The translations under genes were made by a program, and so were the position numbers. Shown here in pieces: positions 51,301 to 62,700 of a DNA stretch of 64,000 nucleotides. Positions within the stretch are counted from its first letter, which is position 1; the number at the start of each line of letters is the position of its first letter. Below the pieces are notes generated by a model. The model was not told the origin of the DNA, ran no database searches, and saw only the letters and a program-made list of their open reading frames with translations. Origin of the DNA: Nemopilema nomurai (taxonomy: Eukaryota; Cnidaria; Scyphozoa; Rhizostomeae; Rhizostomatidae); the NCBI GenBank assembly GCA_003864495.1, contig ML133390.1, positions 158,730 through 222,729 of the forward strand. Reading direction: 5' to 3'.

Positions 51301-53645
51301 AAGTCCGTATTTTCATGTTTTCGTATTCTCTTGTAGAAACGACTCCGAAACCGCAACCAGGACCATGTGAGTATTCTTTTAAATGGGTGCAAATGCGACA
51401 CAGTATTTAGCCTGTCTCCAAACATTGTCTCTAATGCCAAGATTTTTTTATATGAATAACAAAACATGATCTTGCGATTGTACTATAATTCATATTTGAA
51501 ATATTTGTACACAACGTTTTAGATTGCTTCAGGGGAAGAAATCTGATTGATTTCAGTGCCATCTTTCTTATTTGCACACTCCACATTGTAGATGATCTAT
51601 GCTTATTTGCTCTTCAGACCCAGAATGCCTCGTTGCCTACCTGAGCTTCGACAAAATCGACGAACAGAATAAGATTGTTTACGACGAGAGCCCCTACCAC
51701 AACGATGCTCAACTGGACGGCAACCTCACTTTCGTCAACGGGAACTTCAGCTGTGGATACGCGGTTAAGCTTGATGGCGGAGAAATCGTCTTCGATGGCT
51801 CCAAGTTCAACCCGAAGCCGTCGGTCGCCATCACAGTGGCTGCATGGATCTTCGTTGAGTCGAGCGTGGATCGGCAAACCATTTTCGCAACGAGAGCTGG
51901 TGGCAGCAACGCAGGTCGGTGGGGCTCTAAGCCGCGAGAAGGGCTCTAAGCCGCCTTTTCTTTAGCTGTGCGCCAGCCATTTACGCCTGACTTCTTTTGC
52001 AATCAAACTCTGTAATATCATTTTGGAAACGTTTTAGTTCTTCTCGTTTGCAAGAGTTAAAAATGTGCAATTCACTTTCAGGCAACTTCTTCCTGGAGGT
52101 GGAGCAAGGGAAAGTCCGATGGTACCACATCGACCCGGTTGGGAAGAAAGTATTCTTTATTGTCACAGAGTCGTTGGTGCCTTCGAAGACATGGGTCCAC
52201 ATTGCTGGATCGTATGATGTTGCAAGTGGAAGGTGCGATTCTTCGTCAATGCAGAGGAAAGCAAGGTCACCGTCGGCCAAGGTATCTTTCGTCTTGTTTT
52301 GCCAGGTCCTTCTTGCTTTGTTTAGGCTTTTACTTTGCTTGTGTGTGTAATAAAACACCTAGCGTAATATTACCCATGAAGTTGCTGTGGCTTTTTAATC
52401 TACTGTTAGGTCGCATCTACACATTGTTGCTGGGAATGTGATTCTTAAGGGAAAGGGAGAAGACCAAATCAGATGCTTGTATGCTGATTACACATATTCT
52501 AATTGTGCATTTATTCTTCCACATGCATGGGTTGCAATTGGAATTAGCTGTAATATCCCGCTATAGGTGCTATCCCTGTCCGCAATCAATTATTGAGCTG
52601 ATGTAGCACAGTGCCACGAACATGTATGTTGAGCACAGCGAGTGGCTAGGTTGTCTGAACACTGTAGAAGTCTGACTTGTTGCTGCATGCGTTGGTAATG
52701 GTCTTTTTTCTCTTTGCGCTTAGGCCCTCTTACGCAGGACTGGGATTCATATGCCAAACTGGCAGGCGGTGGCTCCGGCACTCAGTTCAAGGGCCTCATT
52801 GACGAATTCTACATCTTCAATTGCTCATTGATCGACGAACAGGTCCGAGTCGTTGCTGACACGTGCAAGCTGAGAGAAGGTATGCGCGCGCATCTTACTT
52901 TGTTTTGAAAGTTGTCGATGCGGCTGCAGTTTTGTCGTGTTTCTCACGGTTAAATTTCGATGTAGAAAAAAGGGTGCTAGCGTGACAGAATAGTTCATCA
53001 ACATGAAATTTTTTTTATTTTTTGGATTTGCTTTGTCGCATATGATTGGTGTTGTCTCATGTCTGGTTGCTGATCTTGATTTAACTTTGCACCAAAAGCA
53101 ACCTCTCCCTTGGGGGAAAATAATTGTGTAAATATTTGGGTATAAATATGTAAAAGATGCATGCTAAAAAGTGCTATGATGGCTTTTGCGATGTGTCGAT
53201 TTATCACACATCAGCTGATGAAATGTCTGATGATCAATATGCAATGTTAATGTTGTTGTTTCCGGTTTCAGGCGTCGAATGTCCTTCGCCGTTGCTTGGC
53301 GTCTGTCCGCCATGTGAAAACTGCACTCTGCCGTCGCCAAAGCCGCCCATCACTGACGAGCCAAGTATGTTTGCAGCTAAGTTGAATGTTGCGCCAAACA
53401 GGCCTAAGTCCTTGGATGCCCCAGTTTTGGGTCAACCCTTAAAGTCCCCGGTGAACGTTAAAACGGGTGCAGGAAATATTGCCAAGTCCGCTCTCAAAGC
53501 TCAGAACATCAGAGGCAAGAGTTCGAAAAAGAATAAGGTGTCAGAAAATGCAGATTCTGACAAATCGATGCTTGTGAGGTCGAACTTTATCTTCCCATGG
53601 CTCAGAACTGTCGAGCTTAATCGAAGAAAAAGAGCCATGAAATGA
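39307..53645 (+). CDS. Large secreted mosaic protein: FN2, mucin, 9x TSP1, LamG-like
   Basis: Twenty exons: 39307-39373, 39749-40264, 40575-41729, 41920-42009, 42484-43074, 43256-43402, 43669-43812, 46841-46996, 47341-47487, 47965-48120, 48615-48767, 49130-49300, 49495-49632, 50021-50214, 50717-50869, 51338-51367, 51618-51914, 52082-52281, 52724-52879, 53272-53645 (TGA). Order: signal peptide (MAPLPYLCRIGILVLLFLGS), low-complexity Gln/Ala/Pro-rich region, ShK-like module, FN2, Thr-rich mucin stretch, eight TSP1, linker, ninth TSP1, LamG-like jellyroll, basic tail. No transmembrane helix was seen, so it is probably an extracellular matrix or adhesive protein, about 1678 aa. All internal junctions are phase 1-1 except two exons (194 and 200 nt), each one base short, so the assembled frame is broken twice. 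The family is not named; coral skeletal-matrix and mesoglea proteins use similar parts. Confidence 0.85.
40575..41729 (+). other. Gln/Ala/Pro-rich exon with 21-bp coding repeat
   Basis: The acceptor after the pyrimidine run cttcgtcgttcctttcaag gives the correct phase. The exon encodes a disordered region. From about 41395 to 41670 it is a 21-bp tandem repeat of cagatcagtgctgcacagcct, giving about 14 copies of the heptad QISAAQP with variants (QTSAVQS, QISAAKP). The region is nearly free of Cys and aromatic residues, as in fibrous or silk-like matrix segments. Confidence 0.75.
41920..42009 (+). other. Small Cys-rich exon, ShK-like module
   Basis: A 30-residue phase 1-1 exon: DDPRCVQYPLSRC, then TEEWLKNNCQSRCKG. 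The Cys spacing and the CxxxW pattern recall ShKT modules, which occur in many extracellular cnidarian proteins that are not toxins. It is shorter than a full ShKT domain and the last Cys would come from the next exon, so the call is tentative. Confidence 0.4.
42484..43074 (+). other. FN2 domain followed by Thr-rich mucin region
   Basis: The first ~60 residues form a fibronectin type II domain: CCSFPFIFNGQKYYSC, then YWCGTT and RLWGYC. FN2 domains commonly bind collagen or gelatin. The rest (about 42660-43060) is a tandem Pro/Thr repeat of TTAPPS units, a probable O-glycosylated mucin stalk. The A/C-rich repeat makes long shadow ORFs in other frames and on the minus strand. Confidence 0.85.
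43256..49632 (+). other. TSP1 repeats 1-8 of the mosaic protein
   Basis: One TSP1 per exon at 43256-43402, 43669-43812, 46841-46996, 47341-47487, 47965-48120, 48615-48767, 49130-49300 and 49495-49632; all are phase 1-1. Each starts with a Cys 2-3 residues before the first Trp (CGPWTEWTSC, CGNWTQWSEC, CKPWTAWSEC) and lacks the usual GGxxC segment, leaving six Cys in a group 2-like pattern. WxxW C-mannosylation sites and CSxTCG-type O-fucosylation sites are present in most copies. Repeat 7 is followed by a short Thr/Pro tail. Confidence 0.9.
43811..46655 (+). repeat. 95-bp intronic satellite, about 30 copies
   Basis: Tandem copies of a unit that runs tggtatgtgtcttaaagc, then ccagaaaatgttaacttt, through ttccttacctcctgc. 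The period is 95 bp. It fills the intron between TSP1 exons 2 and 3. The first copy starts on the last two exon bases plus the donor (TG|GTATGT), so most copies repeat a donor-like CTG|GTATGTGT or CTG|GTATATG. Marker variants recur 1043 bp apart (44231/45274 and 44381/45424), showing an 11-unit higher-order repeat. Confidence 0.95.
50021..50214 (+). other. Thr/Pro linker exon with a one-base frame break
   Basis: The acceptor-side frame reads TTPATTPATPQTTPSTPSTP and then stops at TGA near 50158. The donor-side frame reads STPSTPANVTTTTSRPVTTI and ends in the expected phase 1. The two join if one C is missing in the run near 50110-50114 (four C where neighbouring repeats have five). The exon is 194 nt, one short of a phase 1-1 length. 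Confidence 0.8.
50717..50869 (+). other. TSP1 repeat 9 of the mosaic protein
   Basis: Phase 1-1 exon: CSEWSNWSKCSLTCGGGYQE, then a short group 2-like Cys set ending KQPCP and a Pro/Thr tail. A 30-nt exon at 51338-51367 (Thr/Pro linker) joins it to the LamG-like domain. Confidence 0.85.
51618..52879 (+). other. LamG-like (concanavalin-type) jellyroll domain, three exons
   Basis: Exons 51618-51914, 52082-52281 and 52724-52879. Typical landmarks: CLVAYLSFDKIDEQNKIVYD, SPYHNDAQLDG, VTVAAWIF-type ITVAAWIFVESS, WVHIAGSYD, and the closing GLIDEFYIFNCSL. The middle exon is one base short: the frame that starts it runs to SYDVASGR, and the expected VRFFVNAEESKVTVGQ lies in the next frame. The domain class binds glycans or proteins in extracellular adhesion molecules. 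Confidence 0.85.
53272..53645 (+). other. C-terminal exon of the mosaic gene
   Basis: Encodes a short Cys-rich stretch (CPSPLLGVCPPCENC) and then a basic, disordered tail ending LRTVELNRRKRAMK. There is no membrane helix or GPI-type hydrophobic end. The RRKR site near the end could be cut by a furin-like protease. Confidence 0.8.
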
Positions 53646-53759
53646 TATCTTGGTCGCTGCAAAGCCTTTAGGCCTGTCTGTAGAAGACAGAGTTCATATA
53701 TCTGAATAGCCTAGTCTGTTGATGCTGCAAGACCTTGTACTTTGTCACGGAATTTCGCG

Positions 53760-53765
53760 ATTAAA
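53760..53765 (+). terminator. Candidate polyadenylation signal of the mosaic gene
   Basis: ATTAAA about 115 bp after the TGA at 53643, followed by a T-rich stretch. Confidence 0.45.
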
Positions 53766-55226
53766 GACCTAAACGAATGAGATCGAGTTTTCCTACGCTT
53801 CTTTCTGTCATGATTACCAAAAGTTAGTCAGTGCAGAAGGAATTCCATGGCTAAGTACAAGCTCTTGAAAGCCTGTTCACCCCTTGTTAAAGACAGCTCG
53901 CCTTCCAAAGTGACAAAAATTTGCATCAAAAACTGATGTTCTGAGCTTGATACGGTCTGGGAATTTCCTGCTGCGTTGGACTAAGGTCCCGTTCACAATA
54001 CTAAGCAATGCTTATCAAGTCCTTGAGCTGCCCGGGGGCTCGTCTCCTAAGGGGCACTGTTTCTGAAGCAGTGATTCAACGTTGATATGGCAAATGCATC
54101 ATTGATTGCCAGTTATTTGGTGTTTTCCGTAATACTAGCAAAACAAAGGAGGAGATGAATGGCTTTACATTTTTCAGAAGAAACACTGCGAGTTTAGAAG
54201 GCTAAACAAGTCTTCTCCGACACGAAAATTCTGCTTCTCTCCATCTTCACGGACTTACTCAAAAACAGTTAATAGCTAGGATTGGTCGTTAACCGTTAAT
54301 CTTCATGGAATTATAGCCCAGACTAAAACTTGAAGATACCGCTTTTTAGAGTATATTTTACATAAAAAACGAAGACTTTTTCATTCTGTGCATTACTCGA
54401 AAATTCTTCCATTTAATACCTGTCCCGAATATTTTTTGCTAGACGCTATGTAGATAATGGTCAGTGTAAATGTATACTCACATGTAGATAATGGTCACTT
54501 TATAAATGGGTATTCATTCTGCGAATGGATACTGCACAATCGCTAAATGACAAGGTCCATAGCAGTAAGGTTGTCGTTCAACTACCATTTCATTATAAGT
54601 TTCGTTGCTGCCTTTTAAACGATTTAAGCGCATAAGTTGCTGAAAGAAACTCTTATTTTAAAACTCCCTCGATTGGCTTTTCTCTTACTATTAAATCTCA
54701 TTACTGCAGCGAGTGAAACCGTCCAAATATTGCCCTAGGTTTATGGAAGGACGTTTCAAAAACCCTTTTTGAGACTTACATCTTACCTCACTCCAAATAA
54801 TATGTTTAAAAAGTAATCCTATTTTTCAAGCACGACAAAGAAAGTTGATTGGTATACTTGTTAACAAGTCTACAACACTAATCCTGCGCATGAATTCTAT
54901 TTTCTTCTTTTATCGGGAATCATTCGGCATCATTCGGCATCATTCGGCATCATTCGCAATGCGAATACTCTGAGCGCCGAAATATTTATACGCCCTGTGG
55001 ACTAATCTTCCTAAAATAGTGGGACTGTTTTTGGTGTGCATAGCAAGAGATCAAAACGGACAACAAACATTGAAACGATTCATCCTGATTTATTGATTAA
55101 CTGACTGATTGCGTGATCGCATGAATGATCACACCGTGCTTGAATGGCTTGTGGTGCACTAATCATCAAGCATTTTTAATCAAGTAGCTACATCCTGGTG
55201 TGATTGAATCGGGCGTTTCTTTCTAG
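53766..55226. other. Gap between the two TSP1 loci, no exon placed
   Basis: 1.5 kb with no confident exon. A signal-peptide-like frame starts at ATG 54087 (MANASLIASYLVFSVILA), but its nearest donors leave phase 0 whereas the next exon (55227) needs phase 1, so I do not call it. A short cattcggcat repeat lies at 54921-54956. Confidence 0.4.
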
Positions 55227-56794
55227 TTGATGGAGGCTATGGGTCCTGGTCCAACTGGACTGGGTGCTCGGTGTCCTGCGGTGTCGGCTACAGGATGCGG
55301 CATCGCGAATGTGATACCCCGGAGCCGCAGTATGGCGGTCTTGACTGCATCGAGATGGGCCTTGGCCCCGAAGACGAGACAACAAGTTGCGACATGGGAC
55401 CATGTCCAAGTGGGTATTTCATTCCTCCTTGTTTCACGTCGCATCAAAGTTTGATGACGTCACTTAAAGCTTGTTTCACGCAAAAATCCTTGCTTACCCA
55501 GGCTGGTTTTTGATTAACTGCAATGTCGCAAATGAATTCACTTTAATTTTAATCTTCACGCTTCAAGAATATCTCCTAAAAAACTCTTGGTTACACCTTC
55601 ATCCAGATCATGGACTCTTGTCCTAGAGAGCCCAGCAATTCAATAAAAGTGAATTTGTCTTGGAAAAACAATTTGATCATGAAAAACAAAAAATTTTTAG
55701 AAAGAAGCATAATTTTCGCCTGAAATGATTATATAATCAAATTGTTTAAGGATTTATTTCTTCGGAATTTTTTTCTGCTGTTAGCTCCCATTTTGTGGAC
55801 AAAAATCATGAGCAAATGTATATCGAAGGGTCTTCTGCTCTATTTGTGCTTTTTAATCAACTTTCTGACATAAGTCCAGTTTTTTATGTGCTAGCTATCG
55901 AATAGAGGCCATTGTCAGTGTAGGTTATCAATAGCGAGGAATGCTTGCATTATTTTGCAGTTGACGGCAACTGGGGGGCCTGGGGACAATGGAGTGCATG
56001 CAGTGTCACGTGTGGCATCGGCTACAGAACGCACTGGCGCGAGTGCAATAACCCAAAGCCTGCAAATGGCGGCAGGTTATGCGAAGGAGCAGACATGGCG
56101 CAGGATGAATGTCACCAGAACCCATGTCCAGGTATTTGGCTCCTCCGTTGCTGCCTTTGATTTTCAGCTCTTTGTGACAGAATCAATGAAATGGTTCTGT
56201 ACTTTGACTCACACCGACCGAATTCGTCCATCAACCATTCAGTCATCAATCTTTCAATCATTTATAATGTTGTTTGCTTCGTAGTGAATGGCGATTATTC
56301 CTCATGGACCAGCTGGTCTGAGTGCTCTGTTTCTTGTGGGAATGGAACGAAATTCAGACAACGAGACTGCACCAACCCACCCCCTAAATACGGAGGAAAA
56401 GACTGCAGCAATCTTGGACCTGACGAGGAACTGCAGGGGTGTTTGAAGGACCCATGTCCACGTACGTTTAGCGCCAATTTCATTTAGATATAATAATTAT
56501 CTATATCAGAATCATATCAATATCAGAATCAAATATAATTAACAGTGTAATAAAGGAACAATCTTATTATTTCGTTCCTTAAGTATGCCATTAGTTCATT
56601 TGTGACAACTTTTCGTCATAATTCAGGTGACGGATCATGGTCAAACTGGTCGCCATGGAGCCAGTGCTCAAAAACCTGTGGCGACGGAACAATGATCAGG
56701 GAAAGAAAGTGTGATTCGCCACCGCCGGCCAATGGTGGGACATTTTGCGCGGGAAATTCAACCTTGTCCATCTTCTGCAAGCAGGCTGAGTGTT
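55227..56794 (+). other. TSP1 repeats 1-4 of the second locus
   Basis: Canonical group 1-like repeats: WSNWTGCSVSCGVGYRMRHR, then CDTPEPQYGG; likewise WGQWSACSVTCGIG and NPKPANGG. Six Cys each, including the GGxxC that the neighbouring locus lacks. Confidence 0.9.
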
Positions 56795-59700
56795 GTGAGT
56801 ATATCAGCACCACATAAGCTCATTCGATTCCTGCAGATGCAAGAAAATATAGCTATGAATGTTCTTTATTCCAAACCCAAGTGGCTTCTCATATTCCTAC
56901 TCTTCCTTTTTTGGACACGCCCTGCTTCCTTTTTGGAAATACTCACTGGGACTCTTTTCGCAATCCAGGTGATATTCCTTATAAAGACATTGGCTGCTTC
57001 AAGGACACTGGTATGGTTCCTCGACCCCTTCCAGATCTGCTGTTTACTGATCGAGACCCGAAGGATGACGTTTACAGTGGAATCCCCGTTCATGGCCAAG
57101 ACTTCGATTCATACGTCACAGAGTTGATTTGCAGGTAGGCCAGGGCGATAAACGCTGCCCAAATTTGATTGCGGCTTATTATAGTATACCACATGTGTCA
57201 TGCTACTCTATTCATTAACAGCACTTCTTGAGGCTTTCGAAGCTGCTCGGGGCCCCCTGAAGTTGGAAATCTTAGGGGGTCCCTGGGCCCGGGCATGTCT
57301 TTTTGCATGCCCAAACAGGAGAGGAAGAGATGCTTCTCTATTGCAAAAATATTATACACCTGCATGCTAGAGCGCTGCTCGTGAGTTTGCAGACATTTTG
57401 TGAGTTGTGAATCACTGTTGTATTACAAACGGTTCTTGGCAAACAACTGTCATCGACAGAATGAGATATGTAACTTATGCCACAGGTACAAACGGAGTAT
57501 AGGTAATCCATAGCATTACACCAGGCCCACAATGCTTTGATAGAATGCCACTCTTAAACGGACGTTATCATATCTAGTTTAATGCTTGTGTGGGTCTTCG
57601 TTGTTTTCCTTGGATTCTAAGATCTTCAACAGTGCTGTTCAACTAGACTTAGATATTTCAAGATGACACTTCCAGGATTTTCCATTTGACACATTTTGAT
57701 TTTTTTGCAGGTGTGCAAAAGCATCGAAAGAGAAGAAATTCACGCATTTCTCAATTCAAGAGTACGGCGAATGCTACTCGGGTCCTGAAGTTGCCAAAAC
57801 GTATGGAGCAGAAGGGAAGGAGGAGAAGTTCAGATTCAGACCAGACGAGAAGCCTTGGATTGGATGCATGGACACCAATCACAGGCAGTGCCAGCAGCCT
57901 TCGTCTACTTGCATTGGACAAGAGCTGACCAACTTTGTTTATGGGCTGGAGAACGGTAAGCAAACCTCAGTTCGAAAGGCGAATCTCTTTCTGGTGATAA
58001 CCGTAGAAGGATGTCACTCTGGTGATAACCTTAAAATCTTTAGCCAAGTCACACCATCAAGAGCTCGAAGATTGAATCACGTAGTCTTTAACCTATACCA
58101 TATAGCACCCTTTGTTGTTCATTTAATTCTTCACACCATCTCTTTTGTTTGATTTTGACGCAACAGTAACGGCAGTGGATGGGAATTACACACAATGGAG
58201 TGATTGGAGTGAGTGCTCCACTTCGTGTGGCGAAGGCCAGCAATCGCGAGTCAGAGAATGCACCAATCCAAAACCTGCATTTGGAGGGAAGAACTGTTCC
58301 CACATTGGAGAGCCGGTGGAAACCAAACCGTGTTTGAAAATTAAATGTGAAGGTAAAGCAACTTTCGCGGTCATTTTCAATGCCCTGTTTAATAGTTTTC
58401 TTTCCATTTAAAAGACTGCATTTTGCATGGAATGTACTTTCTCCTACCTATTAACGCTAGGGCTTAGAGGTGTGTTTTTGGAGTGATAATCTTGTTTTGG
58501 AGCATTATAAAGTAGGTCTAAGGTGAGAACATCACTCGCAGCCTCTTCTTGTCTGAGAATAAATGAGAACAAACACGTCACTCACCAAACATTTTAGTAA
58601 TTATTACCAACGCAGCAGCATTTTGACAGGAGAGACTTATAAAGCACCATTAGATGTTCAGCGTCAGTTGTATTCATTCGTCTTGCCCATCTTCCTAGGA
58701 CCCGCAAATTGGGGGAAGTGGTCGAACTGGACCGCCTGTTCTGCTTCGTGCGGTGAAGGCATCAGGCAGCGTCTTCGGGAGTGCGATAACCCTCCTCCTG
58801 CCTATGGGAAGCCCGGCTGCCAAGGCGCAGCGGTGCAAACAGAGACATGCGAGGACGCACTTTGCCCAGGTAGGCCAAAACTCAAAACGCTTGCATCATT
58901 TCGCATCCTTTTCATATCAAATATAGCTGCAAATGATCATTATTGATGTTATATATTAGTAAGCCTTATTAATGGGCTCAAAGTATATGATGTTTACAGT
59001 TGCACGAATAATTTCAAGCCTTAAACTTAGAAGCGCTTGATAGTTGCAACAAAAAGCCTCTTGTTGACTGACGCCCCTTGACTGCTTGCGTGCTTCTGTC
59101 TTCATTTTAAGAAGCACTGAAAGTATCTTGGTACTTGAAGTAATTTCCGTTTGTTTGTGCCAGTGAACTGCTCTTGGTCCGAATGGAGTCAGTGGAGCAG
59201 GTGTAGCGCCACTTGTGGTACTGGCGTGCAGACCCGCCATCGCGAAGACGACGACCCGCCAGCCATGTTCGGCGGAGCAGAGTGCGTTGGCCCGGCAACC
59301 GATATACAGCAGTGCACCACGGGATACAAATGTCGTAAGTGATTCATCACAAGAACACCTATGCAGTACTACATAATTTCGATGTTAAATCAAATGCGAA
59401 ATGTTGGTGATGAAATCAACAGTATGCTTCAATCAGCATGCAGTTATACAACGAAGCATTCTTTTATTTTATGCCGTGTATTGAAAAAGATGCGAAATGC
59501 TGAGACATGGATTTGATTTTTCAGCAATCAATGGGAATTATACGGACTGGTCTGAATGGAGCATCTGCTCCCGGACATGCGGAGGCGGATACAAGCTGCG
59601 AAGCCGGTCGTGCACCAACCCAGCCCCGGCCGATGGAGGAAAGGATTGTTCCGAGTTGGGATCGGCAACGGAATCCAAAGAATGTGGAGTGGCCCCTTGT

Positions 59701-62700
59701 GCACGTGAGTTTACTCGCTCTTGTGATGTCTTTCTTCTGCACTAGTCCCAAGGAATGGTGTCGGTGAACAGGGCTTCCTGGGATATCGAATGGGCTTCAA
59801 AGTAACATAAGCTTTTCGAGGTTTTGATGAAATTTCCAAGAAATGCCTCCCAACACAACCCTCTCTTGTTTAGCAGATTATGTTGAAAACTTGATTCTTA
59901 TTCTTTGGTTGGGTAAATGCTAAACGTGATACAGGCATAAGCGATCATGCGCCGCAAAAAAGAATCTGATCAACAAAGAAAGGAAACCTAACAGTTCTCC
60001 CCGGCTACTGACATTTTAAGGCCATGTGCTAGCTCGCCTTCTTCTTGTGTTTAACATCTATTCAGCAGCATGTAGCTCCATTATCTAATTACAAAATCAA
60101 AGAAGAATATTGCAAGGTCAACTCATACCGTATTCCGTTGGTTGCAGTTAACTTACTCACAGGTTTGAGAGTTTTATGATTTAACCGTTCGGCGTAGTTA
60201 TATGAGCAACATATTCAAAGCATCGTTTTGCTTTCCATTAGAAAATGGAAATTATTCAGATTGGAGTGAATGGTCGCCCTGTGATCAAACTTGTGGCCTT
60301 GGGATGCAGTCGAAGTCAAGAAAATGTGACAACCCACCGCCTCTTAATGGTGGCAAGAACTGCTCTCTAATTGGGCCAGCAAGGGACTTGAGAGAGTGCA
60401 ATCTATCAACCTGTCCAAGTAAGGCCGCACCCTTCAATTGCTTCTGAAGTTGACTGTATTTCTTCAGTATCTTTAGTTGACTGTATTTCTTCAGTATCTT
60501 TAGTTCACTGTATTTCATCAGTATCTTTAGTTCACTGTATTTCATCAGCATCTTTAATTTATTTTTTTTCAGCAGAACTTTATGAATTTTTGTCTAGCTT
60601 CTGCTTTTGCTTCAAAGTTCAATAACTGAATCTCATATTTGTCCGTTTTTGTCGAATGCAGATTTTTAAAGTAAGGATTTAACTGTGTTTTAGTTGATGG
60701 AAATTTCACCGAGTGGACACCCTGGAGTGCCTGTTCAAAGACCTGTGGCCTCGGACAGGTGCACCGCTCCAGGTCCTGCTCCAACCCTCTGCCACAATTC
60801 GGAGGGAAGTTTTGCTCAGGAAATGACACTCAGAGTAAGCCGTGTCATCAAGGGCCGTGCTGTGAGTATCACTGATAATCCAAAAACATGACTACTTGAT
60901 CGAAAAAAAATGATAGATAGTTTGCAGTATACATTAAAATATCGATGAAGGTCTCTGCCTTTAATGCTTTAGGTAAGAAAAAGTTATTGGAAAAAATGTT
61001 CCGGGATTTAGGTAATTGGCACCAAATGCGTACAAGTTGATTTCTTACGTACAAGAATGCTTAAATCACTATTTAGTCGTATAAGATGTCATTTAGGTTA
61101 TCAGTTGCCGCTTTGCCATTCAGTCAATCCTTTCTGTGTTATGACAGGTGCAATCCCTTACAAGGACATCGGATGTTTTGCGGACAATTCGCCAACGCAG
61201 GTCCAAAGGCCATTGCCCGAGCTGCTTTTCGATGACAGTAGCAATCTTGATTACGAGAATTTCGACCAGTACTTAGAGGAGGTCATCTGCCTATGCGCCA
61301 ACTCAGCGTTCCAAAAGCAGTACACGCATTTCGCCATCCAGTCCTTGTCGAAGTGTTTTTCTGGGCCTAACGTAGCAAAGACCTACAAGAAAGACGGCCC
61401 AACAGGATCTTGCATTGGAAGAGGTGGGTCACCGACTCTTGGAAAGTACGAATCGTGCAAATCACCGGACCTGGTGTGTGTTGGCAGGGATAAAGCCAAT
61501 TATGTGTATGGGCTAGCGAATGGTAAGTACCATTATATATTGCACAGAATCCTCTTCTTCTTCTCTTTTATTCTTCTTTCCTTTCCATCCACTTGACCTT
61601 TCCTTTTCTTCTATTGTATTTTTCTGCTATTTCCTTCGTCTTCACGTTTTCATGTCTCTTTTGTTCTTCTCCTCCTTTTTCTCCCTTTCTTCTCTTTTTT
61701 GTCTCTATTCTTCCTTATAACTTTTTTTCTTTCTCCATTAACTTCTTCCTCACTTTTCTTCTTCTTTGCCTCCATTCCTCTTCGCTTTTCTTCCTCTTCA
61801 ATCTTATTCTTCCATACATTTTGTGTTCTTTTCTTTCCTTCTCCTAACTTTTCTTGTCCTTCTTGATCTCTTTTCACTACATTAGGTACTTGGCATGGGT
61901 ATATCATAAGCATGGTTTAAAAGCAAAATGTTTCGATCTTGGCTCGGAAATATTAAGCCTATCTTCTGCTCCTTAGTTACAGCAGTTGATGGGAATTACA
62001 CTTCATGGTCCAGCTGGACAGATTGTAGTGCTCTGTGTGGACCAGGCTCTCGCTCTCGGTACAGATCATGTACCAACCCGGCACCTGCTTTTGGTGGCAA
62101 AGACTGCAGTGGCCTTGGCGAAGCAGACCAGGAAAGCAATTGCGAAGTCAAGAAATGTCCTGGTATTAAAATACAGATTCCTCTTCGCAATCAGTGTCCT
62201 TGTTATTTATTAATAAGTTTTCACTTAAACCTGATTTCCAAGACACTCCTGTGCACCTGAGTAAAGTCTGCTTTTCGGATTAAGCCATTGTTGAGGGAGA
62301 CTTGAGTGCATCTTTCTTTGTCACACGCTCAGGCCAAGTTGCTAATGGTGCTAAGATCGGCGTATTTTTGCAGAATTTTTTTACAGTCCCCTATCTTTAG
62401 CCATTTCAACGTGGTTAGTATCAAATGTATAAAACAATTAGGTGTAGAATCACTGAAACTCAACATCACAAAATCCAGATAAATATTAATTTTTTTTCCT
62501 GATGATTGGTGAATCGATGTTGTCACATTTTTTTCCAGTTGACGGTGGAATGAGTCATTGGACCAATTGGACCGAATGCTCGCCAAGCTGCGGCAAAGGG
62601 AAGTCCTTCCGATTCAGACTATGCAACTCGCCAGCACCGGCCTACGGAGGAGCAAATTGCACAGGAGAGTACGTCGAAGAACTTGAATGCGATTCGCCTC

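Noticed and set aside
54087..54152. Signal-peptide-like ORF as start of the second TSP1 gene
   Set aside because: Available donors leave phase 0 but exon 55227 needs phase 1, and the ORF otherwise stops soon.
61540..61900. Hydrophobic/Lys-rich ORFs in the C/T-rich stretch
   Set aside because: Intron of the second TSP1 locus with low-complexity TTCTTC content; the frame past donor 61523 has no domain.
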